A stretch of DNA of 45,897 nt, taken from positions 1-45,897 of the IMG/VR virus record IMGVR_UViG_3300042303_000215; one strand, given 5' to 3'. Shown here piece after piece: positions 7,170 to 13,436 of the stretch (position 1 is the stretch's first letter; each line of letters opens with the position of its first letter). The DNA comes from a virus. The translations under genes were made by a program, and so were the position numbers. The notes below the pieces were generated by a model, which was given only the letters and a program-made list of their open reading frames with translations, had not been told where the DNA came from and ran no database searches.

Positions 7170-7624
7170 TCGACCCCACCTACCTCGCCACCATCCGCAG
7201 CCAGCTGCGCTGTGAGCTAGTGGTCGTGCTGGTCCAGCTGGAGCAGCTGTGCCCCGGCTGGTGGGCAGACCTGGCTGAGCTGGCTGAGCAGCTGGGAACG
7301 GACCGGGCGACGCTGAACCGGGCGCTGCAGAAGCTGGAACGCCTGGGGCTCCTGCGTCGTGAACGGATCAGCAACACCGGCGGCAACTGGATCTGGTGGG
7401 TGAAGCGGGCCGAAGGTGATCAGCCAAGGCCAGAGGACGAGCCCAGCTGGAGGCTGAGAGACACCCATCGCGGAATCATCGTGCAGCTGCCAATTAGCAA
7501 GCGCTGGGAATGGGCAGAACGGCACGATATTCCAAGGGCAACGATGCGGAGTTTCCTAAATGGCCATCACCGAACCCTCGGGAATCGTTGGCAAGTTGTT
7601 CGTAACCCATGGGAGGAAAAATGA
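7166..7624 (+). CDS. Winged-helix DNA-binding protein
   Basis: 152 residues from GTG 7166, overlapping the methyltransferase stop as GTGA. Residues ~25-75 form a winged helix-turn-helix of the MarR/replication-initiator kind: WWADLAELAEQLGTDRATLN, then LQKLERLGLLRRERI and a wing ending NWIWWV. The C-terminal half has a second helical pattern, RHDIPRATMRSFLNGHHRTLG, that may add another DNA-contacting element. It probably acts as a phage regulator or initiator; the target is not known. Its stop overlaps the next ATG (7621) as ATGA. Confidence 0.7.
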   Translation: MIDPTYLATIRSQLRCELVVVLVQLEQLCPGWWADLAELAEQLGTDRATLNRALQKLERLGLLRRERISNTGGNWIWWVKRAEGDQPRPEDEPSWRLRDTHRGIIVQLPISKRWEWAERHDIPRATMRSFLNGHHRTLGNRWQVVRNPWEEK

Positions 7625-8088
7625 ACTGTCCGATGTGCTCTAGCAGCCAGACAAAGGTCATAGAGACCAGGCAATGCCACAACGGCACAAGGCGGCAGCG
7701 CTTGCAGTGCCACGACTGCGAGCACCGCTGGACCCTGTGGCATGGTGAGCGGCCGAAGCGTGGCCGCGTTGATGGAGCTGCAGCAGTGAAGCGAATCCAG
7801 CCACGACTGACAGAGGAAGAAATCCGATTTATTCTGACTACCCAGCAGAGCGGCTATACGTTAGGGCCTGAACTAGGCCGTTCCAAGGAAGCAATCTCAG
7901 CTATCAGGCGTGGGATTACCTACAAGGATGTCTGCCCTGATTTGCCACGGTGGAATCATGGAAGCTGTAAGGCCTCATGCCTGAACTGCATCCACTGGGA
8001 TGAACGGTGCGGCATGGGGTTCCCTGATCCCGCCATCGAGGGGCTCGGGTTTGCGGCGGATTGCTCCGTGTATCAGGCAGCGGGGTGA
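7621..8088 (+). CDS. NrdR-like zinc ribbon and HTH protein
   Basis: 155 residues from ATG 7621, preceded by a strong GGGAGG; an ATG at 7609 lies upstream of that site. The N-terminus copies the zinc ribbon of the nucleotide-reductase repressor NrdR: C3-x2-C6, VIETR, a basic RRQR stretch, and C30-x2-C33 followed by HRW. The NrdR ATP-cone is absent. Instead residues ~60-100 look like a helix-turn-helix (LTEEEIRFILTTQQSGYTLG then SKEAISAIRRG). The tail is cysteine-rich (CKASCLNCIHW...CGMGF...CSVY), probably a second metal site. A DNA-binding regulator is likely; the resemblance to NrdR covers only the ribbon. Confidence 0.72.
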   Translation: MNCPMCSSSQTKVIETRQCHNGTRRQRLQCHDCEHRWTLWHGERPKRGRVDGAAAVKRIQPRLTEEEIRFILTTQQSGYTLGPELGRSKEAISAIRRGITYKDVCPDLPRWNHGSCKASCLNCIHWDERCGMGFPDPAIEGLGFAADCSVYQAAG

Positions 8089-8124
8089 TGGGTCCATTGA
8101 CTGCCTGAACCAGCACCCCCGGCC

Positions 8125-8523
8125 ATGAGCGAGCACGAGATCCAGCAGCGCATTCTCGTGAGCTGTGGTTCCGGTTCTGCCAGGCTGTGGCGCAACAACG
8201 TCGGCACCGGCTGGGCTGGGCCCGCCACCAAGGTCACGCCCGGCAACATCCGCGCGGTGGCAGCAGCGATCCGGCCTGGTGATGTGGTGGTGCGCCAGGG
8301 CCGCCCCCTCCATGCGGGTCTGTGCGTCGGATCGTCCGATCTGATCGGCTACCGGCAGGTGGGTGGCCTGGCGCAGTTCGTGGCGCTGGAGGTGAAATCA
8401 GCTACCGGTAGGGCGTCGGTGGAACAGCAGCGGTTCATCGACCACATCTGCAGCGCTGGGGGCTGCGGGGCCGTGGTGCGCAGCGTGGAGGATGCAGATT
8501 CGGTTCTCCGGACCGGTACCTAG
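8125..8523 (+). CDS. VRR-NUC domain endonuclease
   Basis: 132 residues, essentially one PD-(D/E)xK nuclease domain of the VRR-NUC class. Visible active-site elements are the N-terminal helix SEHEIQQRIL with E3/E5, GSSD with D72, the E89-V-K91 motif, and Q101/Q102 on the helix after it, ending in GCGAVVRS. Stand-alone phage VRR-NUC proteins are thought to act as structure-specific or Holliday-junction nucleases in replication and recombination, which fits its place before recT and ssb. The coding sequence contains an exact 14-base copy of the phage regulatory repeat at 8167-8180. Confidence 0.88.
   Translation: MSEHEIQQRILVSCGSGSARLWRNNVGTGWAGPATKVTPGNIRAVAAAIRPGDVVVRQGRPLHAGLCVGSSDLIGYRQVGGLAQFVALEVKSATGRASVEQQRFIDHICSAGGCGAVVRSVEDADSVLRTGT
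8167..8180 (-). repeat. Intragenic 14-base copy of the phage regulatory repeat
   Basis: GGTTCCGGTTCTGC, the reverse complement of GCAGAACCGGAACC, lies inside the VRR-NUC gene near its 5' end. It matches 14 of the 16 bases shared by the four intergenic sites but has no -10-like hexamer at the 7-bp position. It may be a binding site that is not a promoter, comparable in idea to mycobacteriophage stoperators, or chance conservation. Confidence 0.45.
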
Positions 8524-8527
8524 AAAA

Positions 8528-8544
8528 GGAACCGCTAAGGTTCC
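8528..8544. promoter_or_regulatory. Inverted repeat GGAACC-N5-GGTTCC before the 8548 gene
   Basis: GGAACC (8528-8533) and GGTTCC (8539-8544) form a perfect inverted repeat that ends 3 bp before the ATG at 8548. GGAACC is the last hexamer of the 16-mer repeat. Read on the minus strand the site is CCGGAACC plus TTAGCGG, close to the 16561 copy (TAAGCGG). It would overlap the ribosome-binding region of the 8548 gene, so bound protein could block translation start or transcription there. Confidence 0.45.
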
Positions 8545-8547
8545 GGC

Positions 8548-9288
8548 ATGAAACAAGAGCATTCTCAGATCCGCATAGAGCGCGGCGGCCAGCGCCTTGC
8601 CGCTGCCGTTCGCTACTGGCTGGCCCACAGCCTCAGCCAGGACAAGCTCTGCTCCATCGTCCACTGGGCCTACGGCGAAACCTCCGGGTTCGACGGCGGT
8701 ACCTTCTCCCGCCTGTCGAACGGCAATCAGCAGCGCGGCCCTGGGATCCGGCACCTCGATGCGCTGGCGGAGGCGAACCGCGCCATCTGGACCTGGCAAA
8801 CCCAAGGCGAAGCTGCCGCCATCAAAGAGTTCGGGCTCCATTCCAACCACGGTGTACGGCCGGAGTGGCTCAACGCCACCATCTGGCTGCCAAAACCTGA
8901 CGACGCCACCCAGCCGCTCGACCTCGGCGATCTGGTCAACGTGTTGGTGGGTCGCCTTGAGCTGCCCTATGTGGCGCCGCGGCTGCAGGCTCGTGAGGCG
9001 AAGGTCGCCGGTGAACGCCTCCTGGAGCTGCTGAACGAGCTAGCGCAGGAGCGGGGCTGGAAACCGCTTGAGGCTGTGCAGAAATACCTAGCCGCCTACC
9101 CAGGTGGTACGCGAGTGCGTGTGGCACGGCTGAAGGGCGTGCTCACCGGCGAGTCCTACACCCAGCCAGAGCTGGAGCTGGAGATGGCGGCGCTGGCGGA
9201 GATGATCCGCCAGGTGCGTGGCATCGAGCGGTTTACCCCAGCTGATCTGCAGGCTGAACTGTTGTCTGATCGCCGCCTGAGGTCCTGA
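8548..9288 (+). CDS. Conserved hypothetical protein, possible DNA-binding
   Basis: 246 residues. The first ~75 residues hold the most conserved-looking part (CSIVHWAYGETSGFDGGTF, then LSNGNQQRGPGIRHLDAL), which I recall from hypothetical proteins of picocyanobacteria and their phages. The rest is mostly helical with charged heptads (ELLNELAQERGWKPLEAVQKY). No catalytic motif is recognised. An inverted repeat of the phage half-site GGAACC lies directly before its start codon, as expected for an autoregulated DNA-binding protein, so it is a candidate for the factor that recognises the repeated sites. That role is inference. Confidence 0.75.
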   Translation: MKQEHSQIRIERGGQRLAAAVRYWLAHSLSQDKLCSIVHWAYGETSGFDGGTFSRLSNGNQQRGPGIRHLDALAEANRAIWTWQTQGEAAAIKEFGLHSNHGVRPEWLNATIWLPKPDDATQPLDLGDLVNVLVGRLELPYVAPRLQAREAKVAGERLLELLNELAQERGWKPLEAVQKYLAAYPGGTRVRVARLKGVLTGESYTQPELELEMAALAEMIRQVRGIERFTPADLQAELLSDRRLRS

Positions 9289-9415
9289 TCACCCGGTAGG
9301 CCAGCTCGCCGGCCACGTGAACGTCTAGCGGCTGGAACTCGTCGTCCGGCACATGGCAGAGCATCCGCCAGAGCTGATCAGCATCGGCAGCGGTGGCGCA
9401 GTGGGCCTGAATCAT
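9233..9415 (-). CDS. Possible small antisense-oriented protein
   Basis: 60 residues, MIQAHCATAADADQLWRM to the stop at 9233, overlapping the 3' end of the 8548 gene by 56 bases tail-to-tail. The middle (HVPDDEFQPLDVHVAGELAY) reads like protein, but there is no Shine-Dalgarno and no family is recognised. It would be the only gene divergent from recT, sharing the operator at 9443-9467. It may equally be a chance open frame. Confidence 0.3.
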   Translation of the reverse strand: MIQAHCATAADADQLWRMLCHVPDDEFQPLDVHVAGELAYRVIRTSGGDQTTVQPADQLG

Positions 9416-9442
9416 GGGAGCCGTGGGGGGGAAAGGGCAACC

Positions 9443-9467
9443 GTTTTAGTACAGACGTACCAAAAAC
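9443..9467. promoter_or_regulatory. Palindromic operator upstream of recT
   Basis: GTTTTAGTAC (9443-9452), AGAC, then GTACCAAAAAC (9457-9467) form an inverted repeat matching at 8 of the first 10 positions outward from the centre. It is AT-rich in GC-rich surroundings and lies 34 bp upstream of the CTGCAG promoter at 9501. It differs in sequence from the TATGGGA operators near 690, so a different regulator is implied. Confidence 0.45.
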
Positions 9468-9500
9468 CGACTGTGCGTGCTGCAGTCTGATGCACCATAG

Positions 9501-9529
9501 CTGCAGAACCGGAACCCTCGGGGTATGAT
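9501..9529 (+). promoter_or_regulatory. Repeated phage promoter/operator, copy 3
   Basis: CTGCAGAACCGGAACC (9501-9516) is followed after 7 bp by TATGAT (9524-9529), the best -10 match of the four copies. Transcription would begin near 9536, giving a leader of under 20 bases before the recT-like start at 9553. Confidence 0.62.
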
Positions 9530-9552
9530 TCGGGTATCAGCAGCCCATTCCT

Positions 9553-10386
9553 ATGGCACCGCCCACCAGCGCTGCGCTGGCCACTACCACACCTCCAGGC
9601 CTCAGCCTGCAGGTCCAGTCCGTTGACGACCTCGCCCGCCTGGCCCGAGTGTTCGCCGCGTCTGGCCTGTTCGGCCGCGCCGGCAACCAAGAGACCCAGA
9701 TCGCCGAGTGCGCCATCCGATTGATGGCTGGCATGGAGGCGGGGTTCTCGCCGTTCGCCAGCGCCACCGGCGTTCACATCATCAACGGCCGCCCCGCGTT
9801 CTCCAGCAACCTGCTGGCCCAGGCTGTGCGCCGGCATCCGGTGTACGACTACCGGGTGCTGGAGAAGTCCGGCACCACCTGCCGCATCCGATTCCTGGCC
9901 CATGGCGAGGTGCTGGGCGAGGAGACGTTCACCATCGAGATGGCTGAGCGTGCCGGTCTGTTGAAGAACCCGACCTGGAAGTCGTACCCCGAGGCCATGC
10001 TGTTCTCGCGGGCGCTCACCGCCGGGATGCGCACCCATTGCCCTGACGCCCTTGGAGGGCACACGGCCTACACCCCCGACGAGATCGGCGGGGAGGTGGT
10101 GCCCGTCACCGTGGCAGAGGAACCTGTCGAGCCGCAGGCTGATCCGCTCCAGCAGGCTCAGCAGGTCTGCAACGCTGCTGGCCTCACCGCCGATGGCGTG
10201 ATCGCGTTCTGCCTGCTGGTCAGCAACGGGAAGATCGCCGCCCTGGCTGATCTCCCCCAGCAGACCCTCGACCGGATCATCCGCCAAGGGATCTCCGCCG
10301 AAACGGTCGCGAAGTGCAACGGCTCCGAGGGCGACCCCGAGCCTGCCGACGACCCCGACGACCTGCCCGCCGCCTGGTCCGTGTGA
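9553..10386 (+). CDS. recT: RecT-like single-strand annealing recombinase
   Basis: 277 residues. The core follows the phage RecT pattern: an early helix IAECAIRLMAGMEAGFSPFA, then VHIINGRPAFSSNLLAQAV, EMAERAGLLKNPTWKSYPEA, LFSRALTAGMRTHCPD, and the closing YTPDEIGGEVV. These proteins bind single-stranded DNA and anneal complementary strands during phage replication-coupled recombination. The C-terminal ~80 residues are a separate helical tail (DPLQQAQQVCNAAG onward) ending in an acidic, proline-rich segment. It is followed by ssb, the usual pairing. No classical RecE/exonuclease partner is seen; the VRR-NUC at 8125 is the nearest nuclease. Confidence 0.83.
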   Translation: MAPPTSAALATTTPPGLSLQVQSVDDLARLARVFAASGLFGRAGNQETQIAECAIRLMAGMEAGFSPFASATGVHIINGRPAFSSNLLAQAVRRHPVYDYRVLEKSGTTCRIRFLAHGEVLGEETFTIEMAERAGLLKNPTWKSYPEAMLFSRALTAGMRTHCPDALGGHTAYTPDEIGGEVVPVTVAEEPVEPQADPLQQAQQVCNAAGLTADGVIAFCLLVSNGKIAALADLPQQTLDRIIRQGISAETVAKCNGSEGDPEPADDPDDLPAAWSV

Positions 10387-10401
10387 CTTGGTGGGCTAAG
10401 A

Positions 10402-10411
10402 AACCGGAACC
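10402..10411 (+). repeat. Degenerate regulatory repeat before ssb
   Basis: AACCGGAACC, the inner part of the 16-mer, lies 16 bp upstream of the ssb start codon. CTGCAG is degenerate (CTAAGA) and there is no -10-like hexamer at the expected spacing. It may serve as an operator only, between recT and ssb. Confidence 0.4.
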
Positions 10412-10427
10412 TTAACCCTCACTCTCC

Positions 10428-10877
10428 ATGAATGAACTTCTGACGCAGCTGATCCAGTGCAACCAGTGGCGGTTCATCGGCCGTCTCGGCGCTGATCCCG
10501 AACTGCGCTCTTTCCAATCCGGCGCCAGCGTGGCCAATGCGCGGCTGCTGGTGAACAAGCCCGGCCAGAAACGGGACGACGGGCAGAAGCCGTTCAGCTT
10601 CAAGCTGGAGCTCTGGAACGACAAGGCCCAGCGGTTCGTTGATGAAGCTCGCAAGGGCGATCTGATCGACGTTGAAGGCCGCGTCAAGACCGAGAGCTGG
10701 GACGACAAGACCACCGGCGAGAAGCGGCACAGCCTGGTGGTGATGGTTGAAGCGTGGGACGTGGTGGCCAAGCCACACCAGAGCCAGCAGCAGACCGCCA
10801 CACCAGCGCCCGCCAAGACCGAACCGGACTGGTTCAGTAGCGCGGCTGGTGATGACAACGACGACGTCCCGTTCTGA
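10428..10877 (+). CDS. ssb: Single-stranded DNA-binding protein
   Basis: 149 residues with an OB-fold of the bacterial SSB type: NQWRFIGRLGADPELRSF, a second strand region (VANARLLVNKPG), FSFKLELWNDKAQ and LIDVEGRVKTESWDD. A flexible Q/P-rich linker (~115-135) leads to the acidic tip DDNDDVPF, the docking peptide by which SSB recruits helicases, nucleases and recombination proteins. It coats single-stranded DNA at the phage fork and works with the RecT-like protein just upstream. It ends 2 bp before the next gene start. Confidence 0.93.
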   Translation: MNELLTQLIQCNQWRFIGRLGADPELRSFQSGASVANARLLVNKPGQKRDDGQKPFSFKLELWNDKAQRFVDEARKGDLIDVEGRVKTESWDDKTTGEKRHSLVVMVEAWDVVAKPHQSQQQTATPAPAKTEPDWFSSAAGDDNDDVPF

Positions 10878-10879
10878 TC

Positions 10880-11155
10880 ATGGCAACTGAACTCACCAGC
10901 CTGCGGCAGCAACTCAACGCGATCATCGAAAGCGCTGCCAAGCAGATCGAAGAGCGCGAGCAAGCGATTGCTGTTGCATCAGAACAGCTCAGCCAGGACC
11001 AGGCGGTCCAGGCCGCATGGCAGCAAGGTGCTGCAGCGATGCAAGGGCGTGTCACAGCACTCATAGACCACATGCGTGCTGAGCTGTATCGCTCCGGCAC
11101 GAATGCTATGTGCTTGGACACTCTCCGGCGTCAGGTGCTGGAGGTGGAGGGATGA
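10880..11155 (+). CDS. Small coiled-coil hypothetical protein
   Basis: 91 residues, almost wholly helical, with long glutamine/alanine/glutamate heptads (QQLNAIIESAAKQIEEREQ, then SEQLSQDQAVQAAWQQG). It starts 2 bp after ssb and is surely in the same operon. No family is recognised. A coiled-coil adaptor or an SSB/RecT accessory is possible from position alone. Its stop overlaps the next ATG as ATGA (11152-11155). Confidence 0.7.
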   Translation: MATELTSLRQQLNAIIESAAKQIEEREQAIAVASEQLSQDQAVQAAWQQGAAAMQGRVTALIDHMRAELYRSGTNAMCLDTLRRQVLEVEG

Positions 11156-11262
11156 GAACAGCACTGATTTCAGCGCTGCTTGTAACCGCCACGTTCAGCG
11201 GCTGGTTGTATTCCGTGCATGTCGATCACTGTTCACCAATTAACTGGGAGGTATGCAGGTGA
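11152..11262 (+). CDS. Small secreted or membrane peptide
   Basis: 36 residues, MRTALISALLVTATFSGWLY followed by a short polar tail with two cysteines. The N-terminus is a hydrophobic signal-anchor. It sits in an unbroken chain of overlapping starts and stops: ATGA with the previous gene and a 10-base overlap with the next. That context is the main evidence that it is real. Function unknown. Confidence 0.5.
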   Translation: MRTALISALLVTATFSGWLYSVHVDHCSPINWEVCR

Positions 11263-11456
11263 TTTTTCCACCGTTGCCTGAACAGAGCTGCGTCAGTTGC
11301 CGGTACTTCCGGCCATCGCCAGCGTTTGATCCGTCTACCTGGCCTGATGGGTGCTGCCACCGCAACCCACCACAGCTCGGTGCGCGTGGTGGGCAATGGC
11401 CACAGGTTGATGCTGCTAATTGGTGCGGCGAATGGTGCGGCCGGGAGGTGGCGTGA
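11253..11456 (+). CDS. Small cysteine-rich zinc-binding-like protein
   Basis: 67 residues with a strong GGGAGG just before ATG 11253. The pattern CVSCRYF, GCCHRNPPQLG, WPQVDAANWCGEW is that of a small phage/bacterial family with CxxCRFF and WCGEF ends, probably a structural zinc knuckle. Function is not known. It overlaps the previous peptide by 10 bases and shares one base with the next start (11456). Confidence 0.75.
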   Translation: MQVIFPPLPEQSCVSCRYFRPSPAFDPSTWPDGCCHRNPPQLGARGGQWPQVDAANWCGEWCGREVA

Positions 11457-11593
11457 TGGACCCCGACATCTATCCCACCCCATCCGAGGTGGCGGCAACA
11501 ACCCTCGACCAAGACCCCGACGACGACGAGCGGCTCGACTGGGACAACCACCCCAGCCTGAGCCCAGCCGAACGTAACCCCAGCCTGCGATGA
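11456..11593 (+). CDS. Small acidic hypothetical protein
   Basis: 45 residues, MDPDIYPTPSEVAATT through an Asp-rich centre (DQDPDDDERLDWDNHP) to SPAERNPSLR. It is very acidic and probably disordered, a composition seen among DNA-mimic and adaptor peptides, but no such role can be claimed here. It starts on the last base of the previous stop (TGATG) and its stop overlaps the next ATG (11590), so it belongs to the coupled chain. Confidence 0.55.
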   Translation: MDPDIYPTPSEVAATTLDQDPDDDERLDWDNHPSLSPAERNPSLR

Positions 11594-11736
11594 GCCGCCT
11601 AGCAGCCCTGATCCTGGTGCTGTGGGCGCTGGTAGGTGTGGGCGAACAGATCAAACCAATTCCCGAGAGCAACCATGAGCGAACAGCACAAAGCAACGCC
11701 CGAGGAGTGGGCCACAATCGAAGAGTTGGGCCGTGA
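11590..11736 (+). CDS. Possible small membrane peptide
   Basis: 48 residues, MSRLAALILVLWALVGVGEQ then a polar tail. The first ~18 residues are a signal peptide or single membrane helix. The start overlaps the previous stop as ATGA, but the 3' 62 bases overlap the better supported gene at 11675 in another frame, so the polar tail may be chance reading. Confidence 0.4.
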   Translation: MSRLAALILVLWALVGVGEQIKPIPESNHERTAQSNARGVGHNRRVGP

Positions 11737-12133
11737 CAACTTCTACGCTCCGAGCTGCATTCTCGAACTCCGGGCCAGGGTCGAGGCGCTTGAGGCCACG
11801 CAGCATGCGCACGTTGACCTGTCTGGCGTACCCGAGAGCGAACGACAGCAGATGCTGGATTCGTTGCGCACGCCGGCCAGGATTGAGCTGCTGCCATTGG
11901 AGCAAGATCGCCCCCAAGTCGTTACTCCAGATGCCCCCGCCAGCTCGCTGGTGGAGCGGGTGGCTGAGGTGTTCCTGACCGGCACATTCAACGCTGACGA
12001 CCCGGTTGGGGCCCGCGCCGCGATCCGCGAGGTGGCGGCGTGGTTGGTCGAGAAGTATTCAGATACCGACGAGTGCCTCGAGTCTCTGATCGGCGTTGTT
12101 GTTGGCGAGCTCCAAGCGGAGACCGAGGAATGA
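11675..12133 (+). CDS. Hypothetical protein of a picocyanobacterial phage family
   Basis: 152 residues from ATG 11675. The opening (ATPEEWATIEE, then PSCILELRARVEALEA) and the segment SSLVERVAEVF...ARAAIREVAAWL match wording I recall from Synechococcus/Cyanobium hypothetical proteins, which is the best host clue in the window. The N-terminal part is probably a short coiled coil and the C-terminus a helical domain. Function unknown. Its stop overlaps the next start as ATGA (12130). Confidence 0.8.
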   Translation: MSEQHKATPEEWATIEELGRDNFYAPSCILELRARVEALEATQHAHVDLSGVPESERQQMLDSLRTPARIELLPLEQDRPQVVTPDAPASSLVERVAEVFLTGTFNADDPVGARAAIREVAAWLVEKYSDTDECLESLIGVVVGELQAETEE

Positions 12134-12312
12134 AAATGCACGTTGTTATGAAGGAGCGTCAAAGCGCGATTATGCGTTTCCCAGGGCTGCCGCATGAGAT
12201 CTATGCAACGAAAAAGGAAGCGTGGGATAGGGCTGAAGAGTTGAACCGCAAGTCAACTACTAACCATTACTGGGTTGAGCCCGCACGTTTTGTCAAACAC
12301 ACACACAAATGA
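12130..12312 (+). CDS. Small basic hypothetical protein
   Basis: 60 residues from ATG 12130, with a second ATG at 12136. MKMHVVMKERQSAIMRFPG is followed by a charged helix (YATKKEAWDRAEELNRKS) and a basic end (ARFVKHTHK). The strand-helix-strand outline resembles small DUF-type proteins, but no family is recognised. It is coupled on both sides by ATGA overlaps. Its base composition is more AT-rich than its neighbours, hinting at a separate origin. Confidence 0.65.
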   Translation: MKMHVVMKERQSAIMRFPGLPHEIYATKKEAWDRAEELNRKSTTNHYWVEPARFVKHTHK

Positions 12313-12653
12313 GGAAAACTTCTGTGACTAATTCAAATGCTAAACTCTCCCCACCACCGGAAATGGTCAAGCAGTTGTACAAATGCGCAACGGCAGCTGG
12401 GCTGGACTACCTACAAGAGATTGCTGACCGCTCCGCCCAATGGGGCGCTGATCAAGAACTGGAGGCGTGCTGTGAGTTGCTGGAGCAGAAAGGGTGGGAT
12501 CCAACCTGGATTCCTGTGCTCCGCGCCGCCCGACGCCCCAAGCCGCCGAGCTTGAAGGAGCAGGCGCTTGCTGAAATTGACGCTCTGGAAAGCATGGGCG
12601 TTTGCAACTCCGGTACCATCCGCCGCGCAATCGAGTCTCTGCCCAATGACTGA
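12309..12653 (+). CDS. Hypothetical protein of a picocyanobacterial phage family
   Basis: 114 residues. The centre AAQWGADQELEACCELLEQ-like stretch (here SAQWGADQELEACCELLE) and LRAARRPKPPSLKEQALAEI are wordings I recall from cyanobacterial hypothetical proteins, where they occur with various N-terminal parts. It is mostly helical and shows no catalytic motif. The start overlaps the previous stop as ATGA and the end overlaps the next gene by 8 bases. Confidence 0.78.
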   Translation: MRKTSVTNSNAKLSPPPEMVKQLYKCATAAGLDYLQEIADRSAQWGADQELEACCELLEQKGWDPTWIPVLRAARRPKPPSLKEQALAEIDALESMGVCNSGTIRRAIESLPND

Positions 12654-12891
12654 CCCCACTCTCTCCCCCGCCGCGCAGGCGGTGCTGGATGCCACATATC
12701 GAGAAATGGACTACGCCCCGCGTCGCCACGTTCAGTGGGCCGCCGCCGCCGCCCTTCGCGCTGCTGCGGATCAGGTGGTGCCGGAAGGAGGCGTCTTTCT
12801 CTCAACTGCCAGCGCCGCCAGAATCCGCGCCCAATTCCTCGCCATCGCCGCCGAGCTGGCTGGCACCCCCACTACCCCCGCTGAATCATGA
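12646..12891 (+). CDS. Small helical hypothetical protein
   Basis: 81 residues from ATG 12646, which overlaps the previous gene; an upstream in-frame ATG at 12568 lies deep inside that gene and is rejected. The sequence is alanine-rich and helical (LSPAAQAVLDATYREMD, then WAAAAALRAAADQVV). It resembles the variable small proteins that accompany the neighbouring families in picocyanobacterial phages. Function unknown. Its stop overlaps the next ATG as ATGA. Confidence 0.7.
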   Translation: MTDPTLSPAAQAVLDATYREMDYAPRRHVQWAAAAALRAAADQVVPEGGVFLSTASAARIRAQFLAIAAELAGTPTTPAES

Positions 12892-13436
12892 CCACCCCCA
12901 CCGACTGGCGTGCGCTGTGCGCTGATCTAACCGACGCACTTGATACCTGGCTCATGGCTCACCACCACGGCGGCGTTCCACCACAAGATGGCGTAGACGC
13001 CAAGCTAGTTCTTCGCGCCCGCACCGCCCTGGCCCAGCCCGAGCCGCAGGGGCCGCAGCAGGAGGCCGCCCGCAGAGTTCTTGAGTATTTAGAGCTGCGC
13101 AAGACTTCAAAGGATCTAGATCCAGAGGTGATTGGCCAGGCGTGCCGTGGATCAGAGTTCCCCTATGTACGGAAGCTGACCGTCAGCGACCTAGAAGCCC
13201 TCGCCCGCTGGGGCCGCCCCGCCGTCGAGCCGGTGCCCGCCGCTGAGCGGCCTTGGGAGCGGGAAGGGTGGTGTGATGCGCATGGAAGGTGCTGGTGGGG
13301 CAGGCCATCGGAGGAACTGTGTAACTCCGATTGGTTCCTGGCAACCCGCTCAGAAGTGGAAGAGTTTTGCGAAGACTGTCTTCCTACCGTTTCGCTCCCC
13401 CACTGGGCGCTGCCGGTGCCGGAGCGGGAACCATGA
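12888..13436 (+). CDS. Hypothetical protein with conserved WCDxxGRCWW motif
   Basis: 182 residues. The N-terminus TDWRALCADLTDAL and the C-terminus, with EGWCDAHGRCWWG, a DWFLAT stretch and LPHWALPVPE, match a modular family I recall from picocyanobacteria and their phages, in which the middle varies. The middle here (RVLEYLELRKTSKDLDPEV) is helical. A fold that binds a small ligand or metal is possible from the C/H/W pattern, but no function is established. It closes the small-gene block and overlaps the deaminase-like gene by ATGA. Confidence 0.75.
   Translation: MTTPTDWRALCADLTDALDTWLMAHHHGGVPPQDGVDAKLVLRARTALAQPEPQGPQQEAARRVLEYLELRKTSKDLDPEVIGQACRGSEFPYVRKLTVSDLEALARWGRPAVEPVPAAERPWEREGWCDAHGRCWWGRPSEELCNSDWFLATRSEVEEFCEDCLPTVSLPHWALPVPEREP

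Noticed and set aside
9412-10287. 291-codon minus-strand frame antisense to recT
   Set aside because: The recT frame carries the family motifs; the antisense frame has none.
12568-12645. Upstream extension of the 12646 gene
   Set aside because: It would lie wholly inside the preceding gene, and the coupled start at 12646 fits the ATGA-type pattern of the block.
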